Shown piece by piece: positions 1 through 11,521 of a stretch of 64,000 bases of DNA. Every line of letters begins with the position of its first letter. The first letter of the stretch is position 1. The notes under the pieces are model-generated. The model saw only the letters and a list, made by a program, of their open reading frames with translations. It did no database searches and was not told where the DNA came from. The DNA is from Nymphaea colorata (taxonomy: Eukaryota > Streptophyta > Magnoliopsida > Nymphaeales > Nymphaeaceae): NCBI RefSeq assembly GCF_008831285.2, contig NC_045138.2, positions 28,925,934-28,989,933 on the forward strand, in the 5' to 3' direction. The translations under genes were made by a program, and so were the position numbers.

Positions 1-470
1 AAGTGAGCGCCCTGGTGGGAGGGGTGATGGCAGACCAGGTGTGGCCTCTGCTGGCGGAGTTCGGCCGCATGGACCGGTGGATGCCCACCGTCGCCACCTG
101 CCAGCTCATAGGCGTGGCCGGGACTCCCGGCTGCCTCCGCTACTGCGCGAGCGCCGGCGGCGACCGATGGGCGAAGGAAGTGCTCAAGAGCATCGACCAT
201 GCCCGCCGGAAGATGTGCTACGAGATGACGGAGAGCAGCATGGGATGGCGATACTATGAGGCTTCCGTGGAGGTCGTCGACAGCGCCGAGGAGGGCGGCT
301 GCCGGATCGAGTGGACGTTCAGGATGGATCCCGTGGACGATAGGACCGAGGAAGGTATCGTGCAGTATATCGGTTTTGCCCTGGGGTGCATCTCTAAGAG
401 GATGCAGGAATTTCTGTGTGGTGGTGCTGGCGGCGACAGCGGCGGCGGTTGTGGTAACGATGCTGCTTGA
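1..470 (+). CDS. Lachrymatory-factor-synthase-like SRPBCC (polyketide cyclase/START-fold) protein, 5' partial
   Basis: The frame is open from the window edge and ends at TGA 468-470, so the N-terminus lies outside the window. The 155 visible residues contain the plant family's landmarks in order: a VWPL segment followed by the aromatic DRWMP stretch, a PGCLRYC stretch, WAKEVLKSIDHARR, and a CRIEWTF strand, then a C-terminal helix (ISKRMQEF). These match the small Bet v 1-like polyketide cyclase/lipid-transport proteins related to onion lachrymatory factor synthase. The family has a hydrophobic pocket for a small ligand; the ligand here is unknown. The tail after the helix is Gly/Ala-rich and low in complexity. 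Coding GC is high compared with the AT-rich flank. The first GTG in this frame is an internal Val, not a start. Fold assignment is fairly sure; substrate is not inferable. Confidence 0.75.
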   Translation, partial: VSALVGGVMADQVWPLLAEFGRMDRWMPTVATCQLIGVAGTPGCLRYCASAGGDRWAKEVLKSIDHARRKMCYEMTESSMGWRYYEASVEVVDSAEEGGCRIEWTFRMDPVDDRTEEGIVQYIGFALGCISKRMQEFLCGGAGGDSGGGCGNDAA

Positions 471-1046
471 GATTCCGCCTGTAGCGGCGGCGGAGATGGT
501 GACGATGGCCAATGGTGGTAGTTAATCTCCTGCTGAAGACAGTTTACCCGCACTCGCTCTTCATCTCTGTATCTTATTATCGTCTTGCATGATCATCAAC
601 TTGTATTCAATAAGCATGGCTCATTTACCAAGAATGCAATGTCCTTCCATCAGACTATTTCGAGAATTAGTGAGTATTGTTTTTGGTAGGATTCAATTTC
701 ACTTCAATCGGCATCCCATTTTGTTGAAAGTCATTTGCAAATTTCAAACTCGTTAGAACCCAACCACATGTTACTGTGTTCAGATCACGTGCATCAGTGC
801 ATGTATGCCATTTATGTACCACACAAAATATAATATATTAGGAATCAAATGTATCTTATGTGTCAGATGATTGAAACTAAAAATTTGCCACTAAAACCAC
901 CACAAACTATTGTTTCACATGCTACCACTATTTTCTAACTACATATTTTTAATTCTTAGTCATCTCACGTTTATATGTGTGTATGAAAAAAAAAAATTTA
1001 TGGTGTGTGTGCGTGTGTGCGTTTTTTATTTGTTTTCTAACGGCAG

Positions 1047-1181
1047 AAGGTTTTTATTGGTGCATTCAGGTGTTAGGCAAGCGTACTAATCGCTAAAAAA
1101 GGCAAAATAATGACGGCCCCGAGGAATAAACGTAGCTAAAAAAGGTTTTTGTTGGTGCACTCGGGTGTTAGGCAAGCACAC
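1047..1181. repeat. Direct duplication, 95-bp period, about 1.4 copies
   Basis: A segment beginning AAGGTTTTT(A/G)TTGGTGCA and containing GGTGTTAGGCAAGC occurs from 1047 and again from 1142, 95 bp apart, with a few substitutions. The second copy is cut off after about 40 bp. It looks like a diverged local duplication. Confidence 0.7.
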
Positions 1182-2006
1182 TTGGCACTTCGGAAAGTAA
1201 CCCGAGATCATGTGGTGTCATCTCCATATGGTTTTAATAATGGAGAACAGATCTGTACAAACTAACCGCAAAAAAAAAAGAAGGAAAAATTATTACCATA
1301 TCTTAAACATCGTAAGTTGGTTTCATTATGGTTTAAGCCTAGAACGCTTCTCTAGCTTATGAATTTATTTTTATACGGAAATAAGATTAATATATATGAC
1401 CTATTTAAAATATTGATGATAATAAGTTTTAGACCATGAAATTCATATTCATACGGTTAGACGAGAAACCATAAAATAGATTTTCAAAATCCAGCTTCTC
1501 TTTTTGCTTTTGGGGTTGCTACAGTTCATCCAATCCGTATTCCTATCTGGATGGCTTTCAGAATCCTGGCACATCAGAAGGATAATTCGTGGAATGGAAC
1601 ACTGTGTTCCAAAGAACATGGTGTACCCATATAATGGGCACCAGATGTTCGCAAATAGAAGGAGATGAAACTCGCCTTTGCAACGGTAGGACAACTGCAC
1701 ATTCAAACGGGTGGGAGGAACGTCGATCAGAAAAGAAGAGAGAATTTTGCGACGGAGTGGACAACCGCACATTCAAACGATCATAATACATCGGCAAAAG
1801 TCTGAACCCTTCTGACTATTTCCGTCGGCTGGATAAACTCCTTGTATCAATTATCATACATATAAATCTCTCTCTTTTTATGTATATATATAAAAGGAGT
1901 TGAAATCTTCAACCATCTTAAGCTCCTCCAATCACTACCACACGATGCAATGCAATGAGTGGGTGTGTGTGCTGTGAAAGGATCCAAAGAAGAAAAAATC
2001 CTTCAT

Positions 2007-2008
<2 letters not shown>

Positions 2009-2051
<43 letters not shown>
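2009..2051. repeat. AT microsatellite
   Basis: Uninterrupted (AT)n of about 43 bp, followed by a short GT-rich tail. The open frame through it is an artefact of the dinucleotide repeat. Confidence 0.97.
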
Positions 2052-2054
<3 letters not shown>

Positions 2055-4790
2055 TGTGTGTGCGTGCATGTTTTTTATAATGAGCACAATAAGATGAACT
2101 TTGTCCAAAAAAAATTCGCTAAGAGGTATTCATTTTATAATTTTAAATTTTTAAAGGACACTTGTATGTTTGAAAAAACAAGCCATCGAAAAGTTTCTAT
2201 ATATAAAAAAAAAAAAAACATTTTCTGTAGATGTAGACCTGAGCAATTACCCACACCACGCCCAAACAGCCTCCGTCCTTGGTTGGGACCATCGATATGT
2301 TTTTTCTGCAATAGAAATTCATACAGGTTGAACACAAAGACAGATGCACGACGGCCGAATAAAGGTATCGAGTTGTCATTTTGTTCCACATAAAATTAAA
2401 ATACAGATGGCAACGTCAACCGACAATGGGCCCCTGTTTTCTGTGGAGTTCTGAACTAGGATACGACAAATGAGCAAAAGAAGTGAATATCATCCGGCTC
2501 ACGTCATTTCATCACAAACTGATCTTTGTTATCTTGTTCTACAGCTCGAGCTTCATCAACTGTGCGATTAGAATAAGAAGCCATGGCTGAACTCCAACTA
2601 ATTGTGAATGCCAATTGATCACGATGTTATTTGTGTGATATATGTTTATACAGAAATTTTATGCTGTAATCAGATGGTTGAAAATTAAAAATCTATTATT
2701 AAAAGAAAACTGTTGTATGAGCATTAGCTACGGTTTATGATGCAGTCATCAGTTCACGGTATTTTTAGCAAAGATTCATCGCCTTTTTTAGTGATGGATT
2801 TTTCAAATTATAGCCATTCAATGCTGATAACCATGACTCTAACATATATTTGTCAAAATAAACAGCTGTTGAAAACGGCCTGAACATTTTGATAAGATGG
2901 CTGCTTCTTCATTTTTTTTTTTACTGTTTCCTCACTCCCTGTATTCCCTGACTCACTCCTTCCTTCCCGCCACCATGCCCACCAGCGGCCACTAGGCCTG
3001 CCGCCATCGTCGGGAAATGGCGCATGTGGCCGCCTCCCACCCTTTTCCCGACTCTCTCCTTCGCCATTCCCTAACGCCGAAGGCACACAGGCACCGCAGC
3101 CGAACAGCAAGAGAGCCACCAGAGAATCGCCATCGGAGCCCAGAATAACCATCTCCGACGATTTTCCCTCTCGCCCGGCCGGGCAGAATCACATTCCAAA
3201 TTTCTAGCCATCCCTTGACATCTTTCTCTTAATTTCAACAAATCACTGGCAAAGCCAAAAAAAAAAAGATGCTTTGCACAACGCACTGGCAACCCTCTCG
3301 CTCAACGGATTCATGAGGCTGTGGATGAAATTAAACCTGAACAACTCTACTCTGAACTGAAGATTTTTGTCAAATTCTAGTCTACTCTCCTCCAATCATG
3401 CATTTTGCTTTCTCGGATCTAATGAAGATTACGGACGCACTCTTGCTGTTGCTCCCTTCTTTTTTGTGTGTGTGGCTAAAAAAAACTGCACCCAAGCAGA
3501 GGGACTTTGGCTCTCCTCTAACTGGAAGCAAATTTCTATTGCTCTTTTTTCGAATCTTATGGTCAAATTGATCTTTTTATGGCATGAACTCTGCATAAGT
3601 AGTTGACAATAGGACTAACTCACATCTAAAATTCTAAATTACTCGACCCATCTCAATATATATTCTGAATTTATTGATACGGTCTTATATTTGGAAATGG
3701 ACAAGCAAGGACATCTTTAAGTTAAAATAAAAAGTTCCAATTATGTTTTTTTTTTCTTTTTTCTTTCAGTGCTTCAAATCAGAGAAAAAATTTTCATGTT
3801 ATCTACCTTTCTTTCTGAAATGCCTGGTTTATGTTATTTTTCTTGGACTCTGAGCTAGCTAGAGCAAGATGCATCCTGACCTAGAATATGAGTTCGATGT
3901 AACGTTTCCTTTACTATCTACAAAAAATCGGATGTTAATTTTTCTCATATTATGAACAAGACCGACCACATTTCTTCACCAGTTCCAACTTGGAACCAGA
4001 TAAACCTCTATATTTCTGTTAGAACTGACCACCTAAGAGTTGGATACACCCAAAACCAGGATATAATTCAGATGCTTACGATATGGGACGTTAGTTTCTC
4101 TCCTGGAAAAGAGAAATTCCCATCTTCATGCATACTTTTTGTCCGTAATTTTAAAGAGGAGATAGACTTTTTGCGACTTCTCTAAGTACGGGCTACACTG
4201 TTTATGAAACTGTCGAATGAAAGCTTGAAGTGAACTTCCCTACGTTACCTTGTGAAATACAAAAATATTAGCTGCGATTTTCTGAAATTAGAAAATCGGT
4301 CTTGACTTTTTTCAATTATAGCGAAAGGTAGGCCTAAAAAGAGAAAATTTCCAAAAAAAAAAAAGTAAACAAGAGCGAAGAGGCGCTAGCCAGTAATTGT
4401 TTATGCGAGTATGTCACCCATGTGAACAGGGGAACAAAGAGCAGAGTACTTCCACTAGATGTCAAAATTTGCAGATGCCTTCAAGTTACCTACATGGTAG
4501 TCGTATTCTATGTGAATTTATAAAAATATTACCTGATATGACATTTCAGGGGATAGATGGTTCAGCATCGAAAATGAAGCAATTACACTCATATAGATCA
4601 ACAATGCTTTATGTGGTCTTCTAAACTAACCGATCGAAGGAATGTGATTTCCATTTAAAACCTAGAAATCCACATTTGAATCAGTTTATCCAATGTGTAG
4701 GTCAAAGGAATTTATCAAAATTTATGACTTCAAACCTTACTGGCGCAGCCAAAAGAACTAATTTGTATAGTGAAATTGCACAAAACCTGC

Positions 4791-4940
4791 TCTAAGGAGC
4801 ATGGTTCAAACTGGTGAACTTGGGGTGCATTATGCGGTGCTCTGAGGGGCATAGCTCAAACTGGTGAACTTACGGTGCATTATGCGGTGCTTTGAGGGGC
4901 ATAGCTCAAACTGATGAACTTGGGGTGCAATATGCGACAC
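4791..4940. repeat. Tandem repeat, three 50-bp units
   Basis: Three consecutive 50-bp units start at 4791, 4841 and 4891. Each carries a core like CTCAAACTGGTGAACTT followed by GGTGCATTATGCG, with the third copy most diverged. The sequence just left of the array (AAAAGAACTAATTTGTATAG, near 4751) recurs in altered form just right of it (near 4959), so the array sits inside a larger, roughly 208-bp duplication. Confidence 0.9.
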
Positions 4941-5736
4941 CTTTCTGGGTGGGCATCAAAAAGAACTAATATGTATAGTAAAATTGTACAAAACCTACCT
5001 TAAGGGACATAAATCAATCTGATCAAGTTGGGGGGCATCTCTGGTTCAGCTCGTCGGAGATTATGTTTCTATTCTGTAAGGGGATCAAGTTGAAGCATGT
5101 GGAGATCTCGCCATCTGGTACTAACACAACTTTAGACTCTTTAGACAAGAGAAAAGAGGGGGTCTTCAGCTTTAGTAAGGGGGCCGGATTAAACCTCACC
5201 GGTCCGGAAATTGGACAAACCTTGTACAATTGAATAGCAGTGGATCTTAGTTCCGCACATAAGGCAGCTGCCAAAACTTTATGCCAAAGGAGTTCATCTG
5301 AGTTCGTCCTTTCTCAAAAATATCTAATGTATGATTTTCCGTAAACCATATAAGAATCAACACGTAAATTGCTCGATCATGAAGAATATATGGTTAGGTC
5401 TTGGAAAGGGATAAGACGCTTTCATTGGGACAAAAATATGGGAAGTACCTTCGACCATTGCATCTGTTCATGTTATTTCGAAAAAATGAAATAAGAGAAG
5501 GGAAAAAAAAAACCACCACCGGTATTTTTCGAGATCGGTTTCTCCAAGAAGAAACTAGGATCATCTGATGTATGGCCACGTAAAGTACACGCTTAGAAAA
5601 TGACTAATAAGGAGAGAGTATCTGTCCACGTAGTTATTCTCCACACGTTTAGGCTTTTTGCATGGCAAGTTGCATAAAGCACAAAGGCTCAAACACAAAT
5701 ACATAAAGAGGTTATTGTAGGCACATGATCACTCAC

Positions 5737-5739
<3 letters not shown>

Positions 5740-5829
<90 letters not shown>

Positions 5830-5852
5830 CGTGCGTGCATGCATGTGTGTGT
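5740..5852. repeat. Compound microsatellite (CT)n(AT)n(GT)n
   Basis: A CT run at 5740-5770 passes directly into an AT run to about 5818 and then into a GT/GC-interrupted run to about 5852. Open frames on both strands across it are low-complexity artefacts. Confidence 0.97.
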
Positions 5853-8715
5853 CTGTGAATGGGGTTTCAATTGTCATCTATGTGATAAACGTGGACCAAT
5901 CCAGGCCACTTCTCGTAGCACAATTGGCTGCTCTTAAAGTTAAGAATGTGGTGAAGAAGCACATCGAAGCTTGTGCTTCATATGAGTTGACCTCTCATTA
6001 ACGTCCTCAACCATTCACTGCGAAGGGGGAAAAAGTGTTAAGTTTGTTCGTTGAAACTGGGCTTGAATCCCACTTTCATGCCCAATTCTGGAACTCATCA
6101 AGTAACTTATTATCTTGATAGAATTAAACTGCACCACGAATCCTACTTTCTTACTAGATTTATTGAACTCATGTTTGTACAATTAAGTTCCATTGAAAGT
6201 AGACCATTGATAGGCAGACAAAGTCAACATGCATGGCCAGCCATAATTTAATAACTGTTTAGTCAAGGTTATTTTCAATACAAGTTCAAGTCAACACATG
6301 AACTTGAGTTTTGAACTCTTGACTTCCTTCAACCTCAGGTGTAGTTTTTAGTTGTATTAAGTTTCAAATGTTATGTAACACGAGATACTAAAATCTTATA
6401 TCTTAAAAGTTTAGATGTTTGGTATCTAAACAAGAATTTGAAATATATATCAAGGATACTATAGGTTTGTAAAGCCTGCACTTTGAAATCTACACATATA
6501 GATCTCAAGTCAGAGGTCTTCTATTCTACTTAAGATCCATAAATTTGAGACATACGAGGATCCCAAATTGATGTTTTTTGGATCAACTGTTTACTAGAAC
6601 CATGGATTCAAAGTAAACCCGGTTGCCTCAAGGGTGTAGCATACCTGGTCGAAGACAAAAGCATGTTGATGGCACATTTCTATTTTGATTCTTGTGGGTA
6701 TTACTTCTCTATGCCTTTAAAGGATGAGGGCACCCATCGAGCTAAAGACAACTGATTGCTCAAATTAGCCTCGATGCATCCCAAGACCCAGGAGGCAAGG
6801 GGAATGGCGGGTCTCATTTTCAGGTGGTGGGTTGTTAACCACCGTGGACGATGAATTTGTTGTCTTTCAAATTTGACATGTATTTATCTGTTAAGCGGTG
6901 CTTATGCCTCAAAACATGAATCTGATGTGGTGTATTTTGCTGATATATAGTAAAAGATCCACAGTGAAATTCATAGATCTTAAGTCAAACCCACGATCCA
7001 TATCTGATGGGAGGATCCGATTAAATCTATGGATCTCAGATCTAAAGATGATGGGTAAGAGTACTAGATCAAAGGTAATTAAACACCCCCTTGTTATTAC
7101 CATCGAGTATCTTTTTCAGGTTCAACTCTGGCAATTCGAAAATTGGTCTTTCACCAAACGGATCTATAACACATTGTCAAGGTGCATGTTGATGGAAACA
7201 GCCTGCAAATTAACCTGACTTTGGAATTTGAAGGTGGATTGGAGCCCATCTCCCACATCATTTTCTCTTCTTCCCCGTGCATCTCAGTATCAGAGAGAGA
7301 GAGTCTTTCTTCTTTCATTGTTGTGGTCAAGAGGTCAGGCTGATTCGTGGTTGAATCTGTGCCTGTTAAAATTGCCTCCACACTTTTACAAGAGCAAGGT
7401 AAGCACACTAGCCTTTACGTGCACTTGCTTCTGAGTTGTAGAGTGTGATGGAAATGGTAGAGAGGAAGGCGATAGGTGACGGATCACTCTCGATCTCTCG
7501 TGAACCTTTTTTCTTCGATCAACTGTGGGGTACCGAGATTGACGTCGGACCCACGTGGCTCCCTGAACGTATCTCGTGAGTTGCAGCAGCCTTCTGCTTC
7601 GTTTGAGGGTGAGACAAGGAGAGAGAGCGAGAAAGAGGCACGATTTTGCATGCCGCTTTATCAAATCAATTAATACAGAAAGCTATAGATGCTAAGTCAC
7701 CTTTTCAACTTGTTCCACTAGCTTCGTGAAAGCAATGCAAGCAGAAATGGCTGCTAGAAAGAGAAGCCAGAAGCCAACTTCCTTGCCACTTTACGGCTGA
7801 AATTAATGTAAAAAAGCCAAGTCACCTGCACTTTGCAACTTGGTCCCTGCAAGCGGCGACTGACAATGGCTGCTGGAAATCATGTGGGTGCTGAATCTTG
7901 TTGATCAAAGATGGATAATAAATTTTGATGTGCGCATCATATATCCCACTAATATTCGTCTGGTACAACGTTGGTATCAAGCATGTGAAATCTCTCTCTC
8001 CCTCACTTTCTCTCTCTAGGTCTCTCTTTCTTTTTGCATGCCCACGTGGAAGTACGGTGACAACGTGAGCATATAAGGTTGAAAACGAATTAGAAGGAAA
8101 GAAGCAAATTTTCTACTTGAGGCTAATCAGTTCTCTCAGTTAAAGTACATAAAATGTCAAATTTATGCTACCTGAATTGTTGCATTGTCATGCTGAAATT
8201 AACAGTAACCAGAAGAGATGCTGTTAATGGTATTGGTTTTGGTAGTGATGCTGTGAATCTTTCTCTTGTATCTGTTTTTTCTAATTTTTTTTTTCCTTTG
8301 TATAGATCCATACAAAAATTGCATGCATGCTGAAAAATGTACATGAATTTATAGCATTTATGTGTATGAGAAACTATTTATACATAGTGTCACATACAGC
8401 TAGTGCTTGCCACATTAATCAGAGTACCAGCTACAAATGAGCTATGTTATAACCTTTGAATTCTTCCTCGGAGAAACCTTTTCACTAAAACAGCGAAAAA
8501 ATGGTGTTTGCTGTGAACAACGAAAAAGTGTGATTAAACAACTCGTAAGGAAATTTTTTCTAGACCGTTCAAGAAAAATGTGGCTTTACCCACATGACAC
8601 TCTGTTTTTTCCTTTCTGCCACAACTTTTCCCCTCTTATCTAGTTCAGTGCAGTAACTGTAACAAAAGAGACGACAAAGTAACCCACGTCCACAAATTCT
8701 ACCTTGAGGTGACTC

Positions 8716-8724
8716 TATATATTA
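8716..8724 (+). promoter_or_regulatory. Putative TATA box of the first DUF1677 gene
   Basis: TATATATTA lies about 145 bp before the ATG at 8869. This would put transcription start near 8750 and give a leader of about 120 nt. Position and sequence are the only evidence. Confidence 0.45.
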
Positions 8725-8868
8725 CCTCCAACCCATGCAGTTTCTACCTTCCAAGTTTCAACTTAGAAGATTGCATAAGATTATCTCTCTTTCGGGGTTC
8801 TCCTCAAAGACCCAACGGCAATTCAATCTTTCTCATTCTTTCAACTCCAAATCCAGTCACACCATTTC

Positions 8869-9435
8869 ATGGCGGCCCACACGCAAGTGTTACCAAATGG
8901 GTACCTCAACAATGGCTTCCCTAGGCCTTCTGGGCTGCCAATGGACACCCTTCAAAGGGCTGTCTCTGATCTATCTCTTGAGCTCAAGAAGGAGAATATT
9001 GTGGATCCAGCCAGGCAGCTTCCTCCTATATCAGAAGTCGAGAAGGCTGCCTGTGAGTGTTGTGGCATGTCCGAGGACTTCACGCCACAGTACATAAAGA
9101 ATGTGAGGGAGAAGTACTGTGGTAGGTGGATCTGTGGGCTCTGTGCCGTGGCTGTAGATGAGGAAGTAGGGAGACTTGGAAAGGATGCCATTCATGAGGC
9201 GCTCAATTCCCATATGGCAGTCTGTGTTAGGTTTAATAGAGTGGCCAGGGCCAATCCTGCGATGTTCCTAGCAGATGGCATGAGGGAGATCCTTAAGAGG
9301 GGCATGCGCGGGAGGTCGCAGTCGGCCCGCGTGCGGAATTGCACCGGCCAAAAGCCGCCGCTGATCATGAGGAGCTCAAGCTGTATTCCAGCAATCTCCG
9401 GAGAGGAAGCCAGAGCTCATCTTAATTCTCATTGA
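8869..9435 (+). CDS. DUF1677 family protein, 188 aa, single exon
   Basis: This is a complete intronless frame from ATG 8869 to TGA. It belongs to the plant-specific DUF1677 family, whose molecular function is not established. The family core is at residues 58-145: CECCGM at 62-67, GRWICGLC at 85-92, HMAVC at 115-119, a conserved NPAMFLADGMREIL at 129-142. The Cys/His pattern (C62, C64, C65, C89, C92, H115, C119) would suit metal binding, which is my inference. The N-terminal 50 residues are variable, as in the family, and the C-terminus is basic and Ser-rich. No signal peptide or membrane segment is visible. A TATA-like sequence lies upstream and AATAAA downstream. A second DUF1677 gene follows 5.5 kb away in the same orientation. 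Confidence 0.92.
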   Translation: MAAHTQVLPNGYLNNGFPRPSGLPMDTLQRAVSDLSLELKKENIVDPARQLPPISEVEKAACECCGMSEDFTPQYIKNVREKYCGRWICGLCAVAVDEEVGRLGKDAIHEALNSHMAVCVRFNRVARANPAMFLADGMREILKRGMRGRSQSARVRNCTGQKPPLIMRSSSCIPAISGEEARAHLNSH

Positions 9436-9849
9436 AGTGATATAGATCGTCAAGCTTATTCTTCTTCTTCTTTTCTTTTCTTTTTTATGGCGGTTGGCTG
9501 TGGTATCGTTAAGCACAGAACTGGCTTCGTTGGTGCTTTGTTTTCTCCTTTCTTATGGAGTTTTGCATAGCGAACTGCCATATGAAGAAACTATAATACT
9601 TAAACTTGTTACTTCACTAGTCCTGCTTTTTCTGGTTCCCTGTAGGAATCTTTTTCCGTTTTTCTTTGGGGGGGAGAGAATTTCCCTCTTGTTGGCATGA
9701 GTGGATCACCTTCTGTTGGAAGTCCACCAGCGCTGTGTTCCTGTGCATGTATTGAGCTATGTACTCCAGAAATGTATATTTATGCTTTTTAAGTAACAAA
9801 GGTAGCTACAGACCCCTTGGTACATGTAAATCATCAGAATCGTTGTCTC

Positions 9850-9855
9850 AATAAA
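9850..9855 (+). terminator. Candidate polyadenylation signal of the first DUF1677 gene
   Basis: AATAAA occurs 415 bp past the stop codon in T-rich sequence. It is a canonical hexamer in a plausible place; cleavage is unproven. Confidence 0.4.
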
Positions 9856-11483
9856 AAATTTCTTTTCTTTTACTCGATAGTTTGAGGATAAGTGCACTTT
9901 GTTTAAGGTTTTGCAACAATCGAGAATTCTTTATTGTAGACCTATCTTTTTTGTTTTTTTCCATTTCTTTCAGAATAAGAGACTTTTCGGTTTTCATGAT
10001 GCATGAAGAGAAAACGATTAGTTTCTTGAAAATTCATATCTCATGTATATGTCACGAAAAAGAGAAACTCCAAAACTTGAAGCAAATATCGTGAAGATAA
10101 TTGAGAATTGTTCTGCTTTCATAGTCTTAGGAGCCTTTCCCTCTATGTGATGGACATTCTGATAATCTTATAGTACCGATCTTGAGGCAACCAATCACTT
10201 CATTAACTAGTGTATATCAGAATGTGCTTTTGACCTTCTACAGCATTACCCGAGCTGCCGTTGTTGATGGCGGCAGATGCTGCTAGTATCAATAGTAATA
10301 AGCGTCAATTATCAGCCGTTTCCGATCTCTTTAGTGACAGGGTTGCCTTACTCGTTGTTAATGTTGCAGTAAGCGAGACACTTAACCTCTTAATATTCCA
10401 TTTTGAGCTATGAAGCATTGTATATATCAACATCATGAACTCAGAAATTTTCCCTAGAACGACACTCATGGTAATTCTAGCTTTAGGCTTGGGAGTTTCA
10501 CAGAGAGAGAGAGATAACATGATAAGCCAAATGCATTTATGACCAAAAACCAAATTTTTTTATTAGATCTTTCAAAAACCAAACCATGATTAGTAAGATT
10601 ATATAATCAACGTATTTTCAGTTACGTATTTGGCCCTTCACTGAAATTTTATAAAATTAGTAGGGTGCTTTCTTTTACATAAACTTCTTGTTGAAAACGA
10701 CGTAAAAAGGGTATCGGTGCAATATCGGTTTGCTCACCGATACAGCTCACCGGCCAATACTTATAACTACGTGTCGGCTAATTCGCCCACTTTTTATTGA
10801 ATGAATTAAATGAAATTCTACAATATAATAATTTGATTTAGATATAAAAATTGGAAAAAGTGTAAACCCTTATCGGCCGGTACGCTCCTATACAGAAGGG
10901 TATTGATAATACGCTCCTATATATGTCTACCCAGTTCAAAATCTATCATGTATGAGAATGAGGCTTACAAGTTGGAAGGCAGAGCATGTCGTGCCCGAAA
11001 CACATTAAACTTTCTTTTTTTTTTCATTTCAACAGTTCAATCTTTTCGTCAATGGATCTCCTTTCAGTACAACTGATGTTTTGTTTAGAAAAGGCATAGT
11101 TAGCAGCAACGGCACTTATCCGGGACTGGTCATCAAAACTATCATTCTATATTATTAAGAAAAGTCAGAAACATGAGACTCATATCTAAAAGCTATATAA
11201 ACATGACGATTTTGAGCGGTGTTCCCATTCAACTGTAGGTTAATGGTCAGCTAACTCAAAGGCAATTCAGAAATCCACATTTAGAATATGTCTATAGATA
11301 GCATATCTTATACACATCATTTATATTTAAATTGAATGGTGTTTCTTCAGTTCTACTGATAAACTACACATAATTTAACATATAGTAGAAAAGTTCAACA
11401 CAAGGCTTTTCTTATGAATCATGCATGCTTTGCTTCATACTTTCAAAAAATATGGTCTTGAAGCACTTTGAGCCGCTGTGTTA

Positions 11484-11521
11484 TGTGTGTGTGTGTGTGT
11501 GTGTGTGGAGAGAGAGAGAGA
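11484..11521. repeat. GT/GA compound microsatellite
   Basis: A (GT)n run of about 24 bp is followed at once by a (GA)n run. Confidence 0.95.

Larger units (their letters stand above)
471..8868. other. Intergenic region, about 8.4 kb, no credible gene
   Basis: Only short open frames occur here, none with recognisable protein motifs; several run through AT/CT microsatellites and are artefacts. The stretch holds a 95-bp duplicated segment near 1047, an AT tract at 2009-2051, a three-copy 50-bp repeat at 4791-4940 with a degenerate repeat of its left flank, and a compound CT/AT/GT microsatellite at 5740-5852. Around 6420-7095 there is sequence with transposon-like edges (a GTTTGGTATC edge and an AAACACCCCC edge). 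The last roughly 150 bp is the promoter and leader of the DUF1677 gene. Confidence 0.6.
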
